Below are positions 40,601 through 53,221 of a stretch of 64,000 nt of DNA, piece after piece (position 1 is the first letter of the stretch; each line of letters begins with the position of its first letter). The notes beneath the pieces are model-generated. The model was given only the letters and a program-made list of their open reading frames with translations, was not told the origin of the DNA and made no database searches. Source of the stretch: Oxyruncus cristatus (taxonomy: Eukaryota; Chordata; Aves; Passeriformes; Cotingidae); contig VXAY01002359.1 of the NCBI GenBank assembly GCA_013399855.1, forward strand, positions 1,313,776 through 1,377,775, given 5' to 3'. The translations under genes were made by a program, and so were the position numbers.

Positions 40601-42166
40601 GGTGCATGCAAACACCTCAGGAAAGACTCAGCATGTGTAAAGAGAACACCTGCAGATTTCTACCTTTCTTACTCAAAAATGCCTGGCTCCCATGATTTGC
40701 CAACAGGTAAAATTCCTGAGCATTCATGTGTCCCGAGCTGGTTCCAGGTCTTGGAACAATGACTACATCAGCCACTTTCTTATGTATTGAAACAAGTACA
40801 ACTACTAATTTTGAGAACAGTGTTACTCACTCCTGCAACTAAACATATTGTTATTTACAGCATAATTTACAGCTTGACCATTAGTCAGCTGTTAAATTAT
40901 GCTTTGTAATAAAATAAGGTTTAGATGTGCTTCTTGAACAAATAGGATCAAACTTGCAAAAAGTGAAAGCAGATGGGAAGTTCTATTGTAAAATTGCTAC
41001 AGAAACAAAAAAAAGGGAAAAAATCAATGGTGTAGTATTGATGAAAATAAAATTCAGATGGAATGAGATAATGTGCAAATCATTTGGTGAAAAATACATC
41101 TCCAAATATGATTTAAGAGACTTTTCAGTGCCATGGTTACACATTCAATTTTCAAAACCATGAAATGTTCCATTATAGTAATAGCTTTGATTGGCTGTGA
41201 TTCTGCCAGCAAAACTACTATAGTATTGTTATAATGATAAATTTTGCTGCAAGAAAGGGCTATTATATAAGAATGACTCTTTCAGATATTTATAGAAAGA
41301 GTTTTTATTTATTTATTTTAAGAAGCTATAATGAGAGAGGCTGGATTGAGAACAAAGAAAGAAAGAAATTTGGGGCCAATCAATATAATGTTTTCAATTA
41401 GCCTAAGTTTTTCATATTTTAAATTGTTTCAGGGCTTCATAAAAACACAGAAGGAATCTACAGCTTTTACTGATTTTTTTTTTAAGATGCGTATTTTCAC
41501 CTCTCTGTTATGATTATTCACTGATTCCTTTCTCCCTTCCTTTCTGCCTCCTCTCTCCTGTCCCCACTTTTCAGCCACGATAGTTTAGAAATGAAAATAT
41601 ATTTTCCTGTTATCTTTCTTTTTTCTTGTTTTTTTCCCATGACTATACAGATAGGACAACAGTTGCCCAGAAACAAATTATAAATATATTAATATTTAAC
41701 TAGCTAGCTCCCCATCCACGTATATAGAAAAACATTATATAAATGTGTGTATCTGAGGCAAAAGTAATTACAAAGGTCAGGAAATACCACACAATCCCAC
41801 CACAATAAGCCTCAGTAAGAATATCCAATAAATGTAATGCTACATATGGAGCATGATAATAATTTAACTAGAGACTAATTTTCATTTAAATTTCACAAGT
41901 GTTGTGGCAAATACCTTTCATCACCATTCCTGAAACCTGAGAGCTAAACCACTACTTTGTGCTGGGAAGTTCAAGTGTAAATTGGTAAAATAGATCTTCT
42001 CTTGTCCTTTGGAGCTAAACTAGATTAGCAGACAAAAGCAGCAGAAGTAAAAATACAGCTCCAAGAACTATCAGCAACAAATACAGGCAACAAACCAGAA
42101 GGTGTATGTTGCAAGCAATACTCTGCTAACATTATATATTCTTTTCTTTTCAAGTATGATCAAAAA
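37601..42166. other. AT-rich non-coding stretch, no exon seen
   Basis: No supportable gene. The 137-codon open stretch at 40018-40431 (+) begins at TTG rather than ATG and its hydrophobic start is only superficially signal-like, so I do not call it. Short TTTA units lie near 41302-41320 and AAAG units near 41357-41370. Confidence 0.55.
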
Positions 42167-42222
42167 AGTTCAGAATTAGAATCCATTAGTGAAAAGTTAA
42201 GAATTAGAATCCGTTAATGGAT
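42167..42222 (+). repeat. 28-bp imperfect tandem duplication
   Basis: Two 28-base units lie head to tail: 42167-42194 and 42195-42222. Both start with AGTT, share GAATTAGAATCC in the middle and then diverge at a few positions. The pattern is a local duplication that has since taken substitutions. It lies in non-coding sequence. Confidence 0.8.
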
Positions 42223-44366
42223 TTGTGACAAGACCAGAGAACAAGCTTCATTGTGTTAAGCTCTCTATCAATCTGCTTCTTCTACTGATATTTTCTATTC
42301 TCCAAGAATGTGCCTACCTTTAATATCCAAAAGGAGACTCCAGCTGGCCCAGTGCAGCCTTAATGTAGTGGTAGAAGTCAGGCATTAACCCAGCAATTAT
42401 TAGTGCTCTTCCTGAAGATCCCAGGAAAACATAAAGGAAGCAGCTTTTACTGTTTTCTCCAGATTGCAAGGCATGTTTTAATACACAGCTGAGCATACAC
42501 AGCACAGTATAATTGGTGAAAGTCATAAATTTGTTCTGCAGACATGTGTCTAAATAAGTTTTCTTCTTCAACTTTCCTATTTTGTGGTGACAGGTTAAAG
42601 ACACTGCTAAAAGACAGCGCCAGAGCAGCAATCCAAGAGGTCCTCACCACAGGGCCCTGTGCCCCAGTGATAAACCACCAGATGCCTTCAGTGTGCAAAC
42701 ACCCAGCACAGCCCTGGACGTCAGGGAGTTCTGGTCAAGTCCTACTGCTCCTGCTTCTTCCAAGCTGCTGAGCCATCAAATTGTCACCAAATGGTCAGAG
42801 ACACAAGCTTTTGTTTAGCAGCTCTGCCACTTTTCACAGGGCTCTCACTCCCAGACTGTGGCACACTCATGGTTGCGTAACTGGGGGGGTGCGTACACTT
42901 CCAGTACCAAACCTGCTGGATTGAGTCCATCTCTTGTTGCTTCCCTCATTTTGTGGCTGTTGGGAGCCTGGACAGACAGCTTGCAGTGCCTCTCAAAACA
43001 TAGTGTAGGTAAAACCATGGTCTGCAGGGCCAGGACCAGATTTACAAAGCCATCACCATATGTCTCCAGTCAGAGCACACAGCATATGTGTCAAGCCCAA
43101 GGAAGAGCTCTCTTGTTACACATTTCCAGGCACATCTTAGGCCACTTGGACATGGTTTTATGGTTCCCACCAAGTATTCTGCACATCCAGACTCTTGGTA
43201 ATAAAGCCTTTGGATTCACAAAGGAGCATGGAAAGCAGACACTCTGAACTACCTCAATAACAATACTACCATTTTTTCATTCCACCGGTGGCTTGAATGA
43301 ATGGATATGCATCGCACCTGTGTATTGTAGTCACAACCTACTTGGCTGAAGCAGTTCCTTAAACTCCTCACTGAACATCTCATGGTACTACTGCACACAG
43401 AGCTGAGTCAACATCCTCCCAATGCCATGCTCAGCAAGGCACGACTGTGGGACCTTGAGGGATGACAGTGTTGTTCACTGGAGGCTTTCAGAGTAAGATG
43501 ATTCAGAATGAGTGATTCCAAAAGAGCCTCTAGATTCATTCCCATCTGCCCTACTCCCACACCACACTCAATGTGTTTCTTCCCACTCACTAATAACAGC
43601 TCTTGCCTCCTACATGCTATCAACACCTGACTGTCTTTTCTCACTGCAAGAGTGAGCGCTTATAATGCATTCAAAGCACAATTTTGTCTGACACGTTTGT
43701 TTTAACTAATTCTGTTAAGGTTTTTTTTTTTTCCTTCCTAAGGCTGTTTCATTTGTAGGAGCAAATAAGCCCGAATGTGTCCTGCCGCATTTGCTATCAT
43801 CCCATTATTCAATATAGGAGGCCAAAGGCTGCTAAAGGTTACACTTCATACAAAGGGATTGCCTTTTCCCACATACACTGAACCTGATGAGGAAATCATG
43901 GCTAGACAGGTACCTCTCTATTCATCCCTTCTGTACCTATCTGATATGCTGTGACAAGCAAAAAGCTGTGAATTGATTCCTACGTGGGCAGTTCTACCTT
44001 TTCCAGCCTTGCAAACAAAATCCACAGATGTCAGGCAATGTTTTTTTCTCCCCCTTAAAACACTTCCACCTCTTTCTCTTATGCTTAAGTCTTTATAGTT
44101 TTATAGCCATCTCGTAGTTCAACAGACAGGGTTCAAATGAAAAAATGAGATTCAAAGAACATAGCTGACACTCTCCCTGACCATGCTTAACAGGACACAG
44201 CCCTGCTCCCAGATGTAGAGCATCTTTCCTTTTCCTTAGGTAACATCATCAAGGCGATCCGGACTCCTGGCAAGCCACAAGGGAATCTACCCAGCCAGAA
44301 GGCTTCAATGCTGGTTTAGGACCATAATGAATCAGAAAGTTCTGCAAGCATTAAGTTTTTTACCCC
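42223..44366. other. Non-coding stretch, one weak exon-like patch
   Basis: No gene can be called. The 129-codon plus frame at 42858-43247 and the 103-codon minus frame at 42320-42631 have no recognisable domain. Near the right end, 44240-44319 follows a polypyrimidine tract and AG and stays open for 25 codons to a TAG; this is discussed as an observation only. A T13-14 run lies near 43719-43732. Confidence 0.5.
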
Positions 44367-44390
44367 AAAAAAAAAAAAAAAAAAAAAAAA
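44367..44390 (+). repeat. A24 homopolymer
   Basis: A run of 24 uninterrupted A residues follows TACCCC and is followed by TCTAGCC. It is the longest pure homopolymer I see in the window. Bird CR1 elements end in octamer-like repeats rather than poly-A, so a CR1 tail is not the explanation. A slippage product or the tail of a rare processed copy are the alternatives. Confidence 0.9.
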
Positions 44391-47300
44391 TCTAGCCAGC
44401 AACATTTCCACACTGGCTCCTCTGTTTTTAAAGTGTTCACTTTTTTTCCCACCTAATGATTAAACTCAGCAAGGAAAAATGAGGGAAGACAGAGGAGCTG
44501 CATATGGAATAAAAAGTTTCCAAAAGCTCCAGGCTGACTAACACCGTCATGCTAGAAAAATTGAGAGAGAAATACAGGCCAGCATGAACTCTAACCTTAA
44601 TATTACTGCAACTTTATCCACATATTTTACCATGGTTTCCTAAAGAAATGAGGCTCACACAGTCACATAAAGCCAGCTTGTCTGTGTCTGATTATAAATT
44701 CCCTCTCCTCCAGTAACTTCTGAAGTCATTGGCCAATTTTACCCAACTTTGCCAGAAAAGCAGAGGTCTGAGAAATAAACACCTCCTATTTCTAATGTGG
44801 AGATAAGAGACACCCTCTGAAGAGCAAGGCCTTTCTTTGTACTTCCACATGTCCTGGAAGTTTGGGAGCAGTTTTCTGTTATCTGTTTCACAGAATTCTG
44901 ATGGGCCGTGACGAGACACAATGTTGGCAAAGAGTCGCTGCAAGAGGCACTCACATTACATTACACACAGGACCTTGGCTGTCTCCCCTCAGTTAGACAG
45001 AGACCAAAGCAAGAGATAGCAGCAAGAGAGACATCCAGTCTGGTAAGTTGAGCAAAAAACTACCAATGATTTCATCAAGTTGGGCATAATGGGCCCTCAG
45101 CAATAAACTGTACAATTCCATCCACTTTCCAAGGCATGTCAGAGCTGCGGGGAGATACTCCTACATCAAGCTTCCCAAAAGCTGCCTTCATTTGGTTCCA
45201 TGCTATCCTGCAGCACAAAGTCAGCAAGTGCACTTTCTGAGCATGACATCTGTGCCTGCAGGAGGGGGAAGCCAGCACTCTGATACACACAGGTGTTCAG
45301 GTTGTAAAGCATGTGTCTGGAAAGCTGAGTGCACAAAAAAAGAGGTGCCCTTTGTGCACTCTTTTGGGAGCTGGGAACCACATTAACAGCTGCACACTGG
45401 GAGGAGAGTGAGCTACAAGATCAGATGGGTCAATTAGATGCAGAAGTGGAAAACCTCAGCTCCAAATTTTCTGTAGAACCTAGGTTCTGAAGTAGCACGG
45501 GAATTCACCAGCCTTGCTATTTATTTGGAGTTATGCAGGTTTTCCACAACCAGGATTTTCCAGCTCTCCTATAATCAGTGTACTGTTCACTCTTATGAGC
45601 CAGTTGTATCCCACTTGGTTATAAATTCCACGTGTTTGCAACTACAATCAGCTGATCTTATCCCTGCAGAGTTTTGTCAGGTGTAAGAATTAATAGTCTC
45701 TACACTCACGTAGGCAAGGGAGAAGGAATACCAAGAAGACGAGCACCTTCCATCCCCATTCTCTAACCACAAACACACACACTCACACAGCTGTGCCAGA
45801 CAGCACAGGGCATCCAACCCTTACCTGGGACCAAGGCCTCCTCCACAGCATGCCCAGCAGAGCCCTGGCAGAGGTGAGGGCAGCGGGAGGGTTGTCCAGG
45901 GTTCTGACCTGCACGCGGTGTGTGAGGGAACCTTGGATGATGGGGGCAGATGTATTCCCTGGCATGACTTCGTTTTCTCCAGGTTCCTAATTCTCTACTG
46001 CCACTGCAGACTTTCCCAAGGATTCTTTCTATATTTGAGCCTTCTAAGGGGTGGCAGGGGAAGGGAGTATTCCATCTTCTCACCCTGCTGCCCAAGCAGA
46101 GCACATGTCAACCAGCACCCCCACCACAGTTATTCTGTAAACAACAGCTGGTAGCGTTGAACAGTCATCATTGAATATTAAGCAACAAATCACCATGATT
46201 TACTTAAACTGATGCTTAAGGCTCAACAAAACACAAAGGTCTTGATGCTAGACACTGTACCAAAACCCAGAATGAGGATGTCCCTCCTTTGGACACAGGT
46301 TTGCCTCAATCTATCAATGTTGGCCAAGAAGGTTCCTTAAAATCTGTTCAGCTCCATAGGTATTTTTGGAAGTCTGACTCCTCTGCTCCTTGACTTCTTC
46401 AGGCTCCCTGCCAAAGTAGGTCATCATGCCCTCATGTAGAAGCTGGCTCTGGACAAGATATTCCATTCAAGACACTTCTGCAAAGCTGTGACTGCCACAT
46501 AGTAAAATCCAACCCACACAGTTTAGTAGGTTGATCACAGCAGCATGATGCCCTACACAAAGGCTGCAAAACACTAACAACCCAACTGCTAAATAAATTT
46601 AACTGGGTTGATCTTCAAACTCCTGCGGAAAGATTGCTTCCAAGACTTCAGCTACCTAGAATTTAGGAACCTCAAATATTGCCATAGCATGCTGCAGTCA
46701 CATCTGTAATTTCTCCCTTGCCTGCAAGAAAAAAATTGCAGAACAGGCAAGGAACTAGGCCACAAACAGTTTTTAATTCAAAGAAACAAAGGTGAATCAT
46801 TGAAAATCTGTGCTGCAGTTGTAATCAACACAAACAGTTGTGCATACACCTCTTCCTGTGATTTCCTTCTCCATTCATTTATATGCCTTTCCTAAGCCCT
46901 CCCAACCTCCTGGATACTTTAAGAATCCCTTGCTTACCAACCTGCACCTTCATTACCACACCCCTGCTTCTGTCTCTCCCTGTTCCTCCACACAGAAATC
47001 TTCCCTCCTCCCTGAGACATAGCACTGCTCCTGTTGTATTCCAGAGTACCCAAACTCTGGGTTTCCTGTCCCTCTGTCCACCAGACAGAGGAATTCCCCT
47101 TTCCGATTACGTACCCTTTGATTTTTTCTATCATATGAAGAAAAACTTTCTCCATCCACAACTTTCCTATCTAAACCAACCCTGAGTTAATCTGGGCACA
47201 GCTTTGTTCACTTGGGACACTGCCTAACCCCTCACTGGCCTGTCATATCACAGACAAGTTTTCAGACTCACTTTCCCTGAAAGCCAAAGGGGCAGGTCAC

Positions 47301-47886
47301 TTAAGAGAGAAAGACTTTGCTAGCTGTTGTTCTGCCCTAATGGTCCTCTCATTCAAGAGGCCTCCTCAGGTCATGGTGACCATTTATAACCAGGATTTTT
47401 CTTCAGTTAAAATTATGCAAGTCACTTAAGTTTTGCAAAGAACGCCAAAAAAATCACCAACACTTCAGCACAGCTTCCAATGAAAAGGCACAATATTGCT
47501 GCAGCCAAAGAACAGTAAGAAAAGCTTCTGCTGTCAGTGGTACAGAGGTGGGGAACAGCATCACCCCCAGGACAAAGGCCTCCACACCTCTGGCACATTC
47601 CCTCAAAGAAAATGTGCTGTAAGCTGCAGTTTCAGAACAGACACATTCCACCCTTTGTGATCCTTCCCTGTTTTGCTGGCTTCTTCTTTGCAGTGTCACA
47701 CCAGCTACACGCCAGCAAAGGGTGTGGAAAGTACCCTTTGACCACTGAGAGCTGCTGCTCCACACAGACTTCACACCAAGGCAGACCTTGGCAGAAGTTG
47801 CTGCTGCAAACTGAGGATGGCACCTCCACAGATAATGGCACAGAAGGGCTCCAGGAAGAATAGTGTGCAGCTTCTGGTTTTGTAAT
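44391..47886. other. Non-coding stretch, no exon seen
   Basis: No supportable gene. The segment at 45.76-46.1 kb is richer in G and C and is open for 60-113 codons in overlapping frames on both strands, which points to low stop density rather than coding. A short CA tract lies near 45771-45788. Confidence 0.55.
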
Positions 47887-47945
47887 GAATCACAGAATCA
47901 TAGAACCACTTAGGTTGGAAAAAGCCCTTAACAACAAGTTTGATT
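47887..47945 (-). mobile_element. CR1 LINE 3'-terminal remnant
   Basis: The plus strand reads GAATCACAGAATCATAGAAC followed by a TTAGGTTGGAA block and then a CCCTTAA block. This is the reverse complement of the avian CR1 3' end, whose sense strand finishes in the ATGATTCTGTGATTC type of repeat. Only about 60 bases of the 3' untranslated tail are recognisable, which fits the strong 5' truncation typical of CR1 copies. The inner boundary is approximate because similarity fades after 47930. Confidence 0.8.
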
Positions 47946-50900
47946 AGATGTTTTTTGAAGACTTGCTGTGTTTTCTGTGTGCTTTCCTACCCTTCAAGCA
48001 AACAGACTCCATGGCCATAAAGGAAAACCCCTGAAAACTGCTAGCAATGATCTCTTACCCTCACAAAATAACAACACACCAGAGCATTCCACAGTTTCTG
48101 TGTTTACATAAATACAGTTGTACAGTTGATTTACCAAATGTCAAATTGGGATTTCTTTGTTTTCAAATGACAGAATTTCCTCTGCAAGTAACTCTACAAT
48201 AATCAGCTTCCAGAGCTTAGAAATGGCAACTCTTCTGCCAGTTTTTTCACCCTCCAAGACACTCTCTCTTCATATTATCAGGAGGACTGCTGGTCATTCC
48301 TAGACAATGTTATCTTCTGGGACACTGACCTGTTTTGGTCCTCTGAGTAAGGCTGAATCTTCTATGCGATAAGAAAGAATGCAAGCCCTTTCTGAATGTG
48401 TTGCAAGGCAGACAGGTATTTCTGAAACTGTTTAGAAAATTCTTCCCTCCTGTAGGTATTTCCCTAAGCAATTATTTATTTAGCTGACTAAAGTATTAGA
48501 GATAATCACTATAATTTTATTTAAAGACATAATTTCAATTTCCATTTAAAACCACTTTATTAGTTCACCATTTAAGACATATTCAGCTGAAGCATCACAT
48601 CAAATTGCTAGTGTAGATGCAAGTGTTTTATTCTAAAAATTGCCAAGTAACACTGATTTCTACTGCAGATACATCAAATAGAGAGTGAAAGTTAGTAGCT
48701 TCAAAGTTTTTGGCATGCTTTCCTAGCAACAAAACTTTTTTTATTCCAAAGAACTAAAAACTGACAAGTATTTACTCTTGGGTACAGTGTATTTTGTTTT
48801 TATTTTTCACACTTCTTGCATGTATTAAAGAGACATTTTTACATAGTCTCTTCCATAGATATCAATAGGACTGCACAAGAAAGTCAACTTTGCTTCTGAA
48901 TTTATCCACAGAAGCTGTGCAAGCCTACTTCAGTATCTGAGTCTCAGAGGCTCTTCCAACACTTTCTAAGATGCCAACAGTGAGTACTACAGAACTGAAA
49001 GGCTATTATTTTTCAGGAGATATTCCAATATAAAAGACTAACATACTGTAATTGCAGTTGGTGGAAGGATTCAGAGAACAAAAAAGCAAATGAGGAGCAA
49101 GTGAAAGCAACTGATTCCTATCGCCGTTCCCAACAAAAAGGCCAATTCACTGGACTGTTCACAGATCTATTCAGTTAAAGGAGAGAAAACAGCATCACAG
49201 AAACAAGCATATCCCAAGGGAGTTTTAAGTCATACAGAAGCCAGTGATACGTGGCAGCAAGAAAAGGCTCCAAAACCACAAGAAGAGCTGCTGCTAATTG
49301 TGCTAACAAGGAGTTAATTTAAAATATGAGAACAGCAGACAAGTTATTTATCTAAGATTTTTAACTCAGTACCATAAGGAATAGGAACATGGAGTACTCT
49401 GTCAGAAGACGTATTATGTCCAGCAAGAAATTTGTTAGCATTTTACATCTAAAGCCTCAGTTTGGAGGATTACTCTCTTTGGCATCTAGTAAAGTCATGA
49501 ATCAATTTCCAAAATCACAACTAGAAAATCTATCATGTGGTTTAAAAAAGACCTCTACTGCAAGCATGGGCTACATAGCAAGGTATTAAATGAAGTCTGC
49601 TGAGATTGCCAAAGCAGCAAGAAAATAATTCAAGTCTTCTTCTACCTTCATGTCTCTCAAAGAAAATGTGAGGCATCTCTCAACATTTTCAATGGGACTA
49701 AGGCAGGGATTGCAAACAACAAAACCTGGCCTTGTAGTAAATCTTCTTAGGAAACACTGACCCTTTTTCCCTAAAGAGCATCATCATACTTTAGTCTCTA
49801 TTTTTCTAGCATTCTGTTTTCCAAAGCCAAAGCAAGAAAGAGAAATCCCAAATTGTCCATGAGGACCAGGTGCTTAAAGAAACAAACAAATATTCTAAGA
49901 ACCAACATATGGTTGAAAAACCAACTTTGATAGAAACTGCCTAATCCACCTCCCAATAATATTGAAACACTCAGTTTCACTCAGAGGTGCAGATGTACAA
50001 AACCCAAGAAAAAGTTGAACCAATTACACTCAGTGGAAATACTCAGTGAAAGTCCCAAATCTTGAAGTGCCTAAAGATGCTGTATATGCAATATGAGCTA
50101 AACCCACAGATTAATTTGCTTTTTCAATGGTGAGGCTACATACACACCTTTTCCGTGTGAGAGGATCAGCTGAACTGGAATGAATACATATTCATTCCAG
50201 GAAGATGGACTGGACAGCTGAGCCTTTAAAACACATGAGTCTGCAGCACAGTAATGTAGCAACAGTGCTCTCCTGTCACTGAAATATTTTTTTTCTTAAA
50301 AATGTTCAATACAAGTTTTGATAACACCACCTACATCCCCAATAAGCTCATTCAGAACTGTTGGAATAGCTGTCCATAACACAGGACAAAATCACCCCAA
50401 GCAGAAGCAGATGGAACTTAACTGAAATGGTGGCAAGTGCATCTTACACAGCAGTTACAGCACGGGTTGCCTCAGGGATTTCACATTTGCTCACACAAAT
50501 TCTACCATAAACATCTGAATGGGTCGTAAAGATACACAGTGAACTAGATAATTTCATTTCAATCATGCCAATCTTCCCCTGCCTAGTGTTGGCTCCTTTC
50601 TCTCAAATTTGCCAATTTAAGGCATTTTCTAATATCTGTAGAATACAAACAAGCCTTTTTGGTAAGAAGTGGGTTCTTCAAAACCCAATCTCAGTGTTTG
50701 AAACTATATAAACCTAAAGCCTTGATCCTACCAAGGACCCCATGATGTATGCAGCATGCTGCAAGAATCCCACTGCTTCTTAAGGAGTCCTTAAAAATGT
50801 CTTCATTGTTTAAAATACCTTTTCTCATATCCCACTTTCATTACCATCCTACTGCTGTCTCTACATTCCCGTAGAAAACTGCTCTAAAACTGCTCTGGCA

Positions 50901-53174
50901 AACACTCATTTGCCAGTGGAATGGAACCTGTAACAATTAGCAGTTCCTGCTTGTCTCTGCTCTGCCTCATTTTTTACTCCCCTGCCAGTTGTTGCTTACA
51001 AAGTAGATACCTGTCCAATGCTTAAAGCAGTTACTCAAAAATAAATTGTTATTTTTTAATGGGCATTCATTTGTGGAAAAAAATTCATTGCATTCTAATA
51101 TGCTTCATTTGATGCGAAGCAAGAGCATTTTAATAAATAATTCATATCAACGGAACACAAAATTTATTAGTCTAATACTGTTAGAAGCAGGAATACAATG
51201 AGATAGGATGTACACACATACATGTACTCAGCTGTACTGTATTTTCATACATTGATATTATGACAATAGTCCTTACCATCTCTGATATATGAAAGTTCCT
51301 GCCTGCACCAGGATAGAAGTAATGTATCTCTCAGTAAATTAGATAAGAAAAAGCAGAAGAGAGCATACTATACACTCCTCACTCTGTAATTTGGTCACTT
51401 ACGCAAATACAAGTAACACCAAAAAGTAAAGACTTTGGAAGAATTATCATCAGTAGTTCTCTTTCTTTTTAATTTGCCCTGAAAAAAATGAGCATTTGTG
51501 GAGACAGATCTGCAAGAGTGGGTCTATATTTGGTATATATGTCCAAGCAAAGCCTGCAAGTTTTCTATATGGCTACAGTTCCCACATACTGCCCAAGAAA
51601 GAAGGTTGAAATAGAGGCAGTCCCCAACCATTCTTAGCACAAGCAAGGATCCTTGCAACCCATTAAATACAGAATCATTTTAAAGCATTTAAAAATCATA
51701 GAGATAAAATGCATAATTTGTGGAAGTATGGGTCAGTCCTTGGGCACCACTTGAAGTCTGATGTCAAGCAACAAGACAAGTAGGGTCCACAGGCAAAGTA
51801 AGTGTGCAGAGAAGAGCATCAGTGACTATGGGCTTGGAAACAGACTCTGCAAACTGATCATGGTGCTTTGAAATCCTCAAGACGCTGCTGAGGCGTGAAG
51901 CACATGCACTCTACTCCCTACCCCCAAAACATAAAATGCATCACTAGACTCATTCCTACTATTCATTTGGCCAATGACCTCAGTGAGAAGAGCATTAAGT
52001 CCCTGTTGAAAATGCAGATTTGCTACAGAAACTCTATAAAAAGTAAATTAAATTTAAAAAAAATCTGTAAAAAGCAAGTGTTTCTTTCATCTGTTCCTGA
52101 CTTCCTTATTATTTCAGTGTTGGATGTAGAAGAGTAAATAAATCTCATTTTATATCTGTGACACAATTCCCAGCTGTGGTTTCCTCAAGCCCTTCCAAAG
52201 CAGCTTTTTGGCAACTTAAAATGATTTGGCACAATCACAGTCACAGAAAATATATTTTATTCCTAAAAGGATTATTCAAAGTTTAACTGGCTGTAAGAGC
52301 GCCACATCCGCTGAAACTCTCAGAAACAGAGCCCTGAGAGAACTGATTGTCTGCTGCCTGATGTACACCCCTCACACACATTGAGGAATTTCCTTCAATA
52401 TCCTCAGATTGGAAACTGCCAGCTTTTTTCCAAAGAACAAAGATACAGCGACAGGTATCGTGGCACTGTTCAGGACTGGGACACTTGTCCATGGGAACCC
52501 TGCTGAAACTTAATTTTTAAGTCTCACTTAGGCTCAACAGCCATAATTTAGCTCTGAGTTTGGATCTTCCTACACTGAACCCAAACCACTGCTATGGGGT
52601 GAAATCCATTAAAATCCCCCAACAGCTTTCCCATTAAGATTGTGACACAAAAGTGTTTCCATTTCAGTATCTCCTGAATAAGAATCATTTATTTTTACAG
52701 CACGCCTCCAGCATTTCCCACACATTTACCAGCTGAAGAGAAAAATCCTCAACCCCATTCTGAATTTATCATCACAACACCTGCTCTCTGTCAAAGCTCA
52801 CTGAGGACCCCAAACAAACCATCCTCAATGGGCCTCCAATCACTTTGCAATTTTGTGTTGCTTTTCAGCATGCCAGGCATATCCCAAACAGCCTAACCCA
52901 CAACCAGATGGTCAATACACAGGGGAAGACACCCACAGACTTTAAAAACAAACAAACAAATAAATCAGAATTACCAGTATTTAGTGTCTGGTTGTGTTGC
53001 AGCATTTAGACCAGGACCTCGAAAAAAGCGCCTCAGAGCACACTCACAACGTGGGAACCCACTCCCAACCTTGAGTTTATTTCTGCCAACAGGTTGAGTG
53101 GGGGGCAGAGGGGGGAATAAATCTAAAAAACACTTCCTCTCCCCCCTGTTCCACAAATGCATTATTCATAAAAG
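47946..53174. other. AT-rich non-coding stretch, no exon seen
   Basis: I see no exon, RNA gene or repeat family. Frames are under 85 codons. The AT-rich segment around 51120-51180 contains several homeodomain-like TAAT/ATTA cores, but such cores are expected at this composition and I do not call a regulatory element. Confidence 0.6.
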
Positions 53175-53221
53175 CCAGGGATTTTTTTTTTTTATTACCT
53201 GGGGATTTCTTTTTTATTATG
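53175..53221 (+). repeat. 24-bp imperfect tandem duplication containing a T tract
   Basis: Two adjacent units, 53175-53198 and 53199-53221, share the pattern C(C/T)(A/G)GGGATTT, then a T tract, then ATTA. They differ by a C within the second T tract and by tract length. It is a local slippage or duplication product in non-coding DNA. Confidence 0.7.

Noticed and set aside
51115..51180. AT-rich segment with several TAAT/ATTA cores, possibly a conserved regulatory element
   Set aside because: Such cores are common at this base composition, and conservation cannot be assessed from one sequence.
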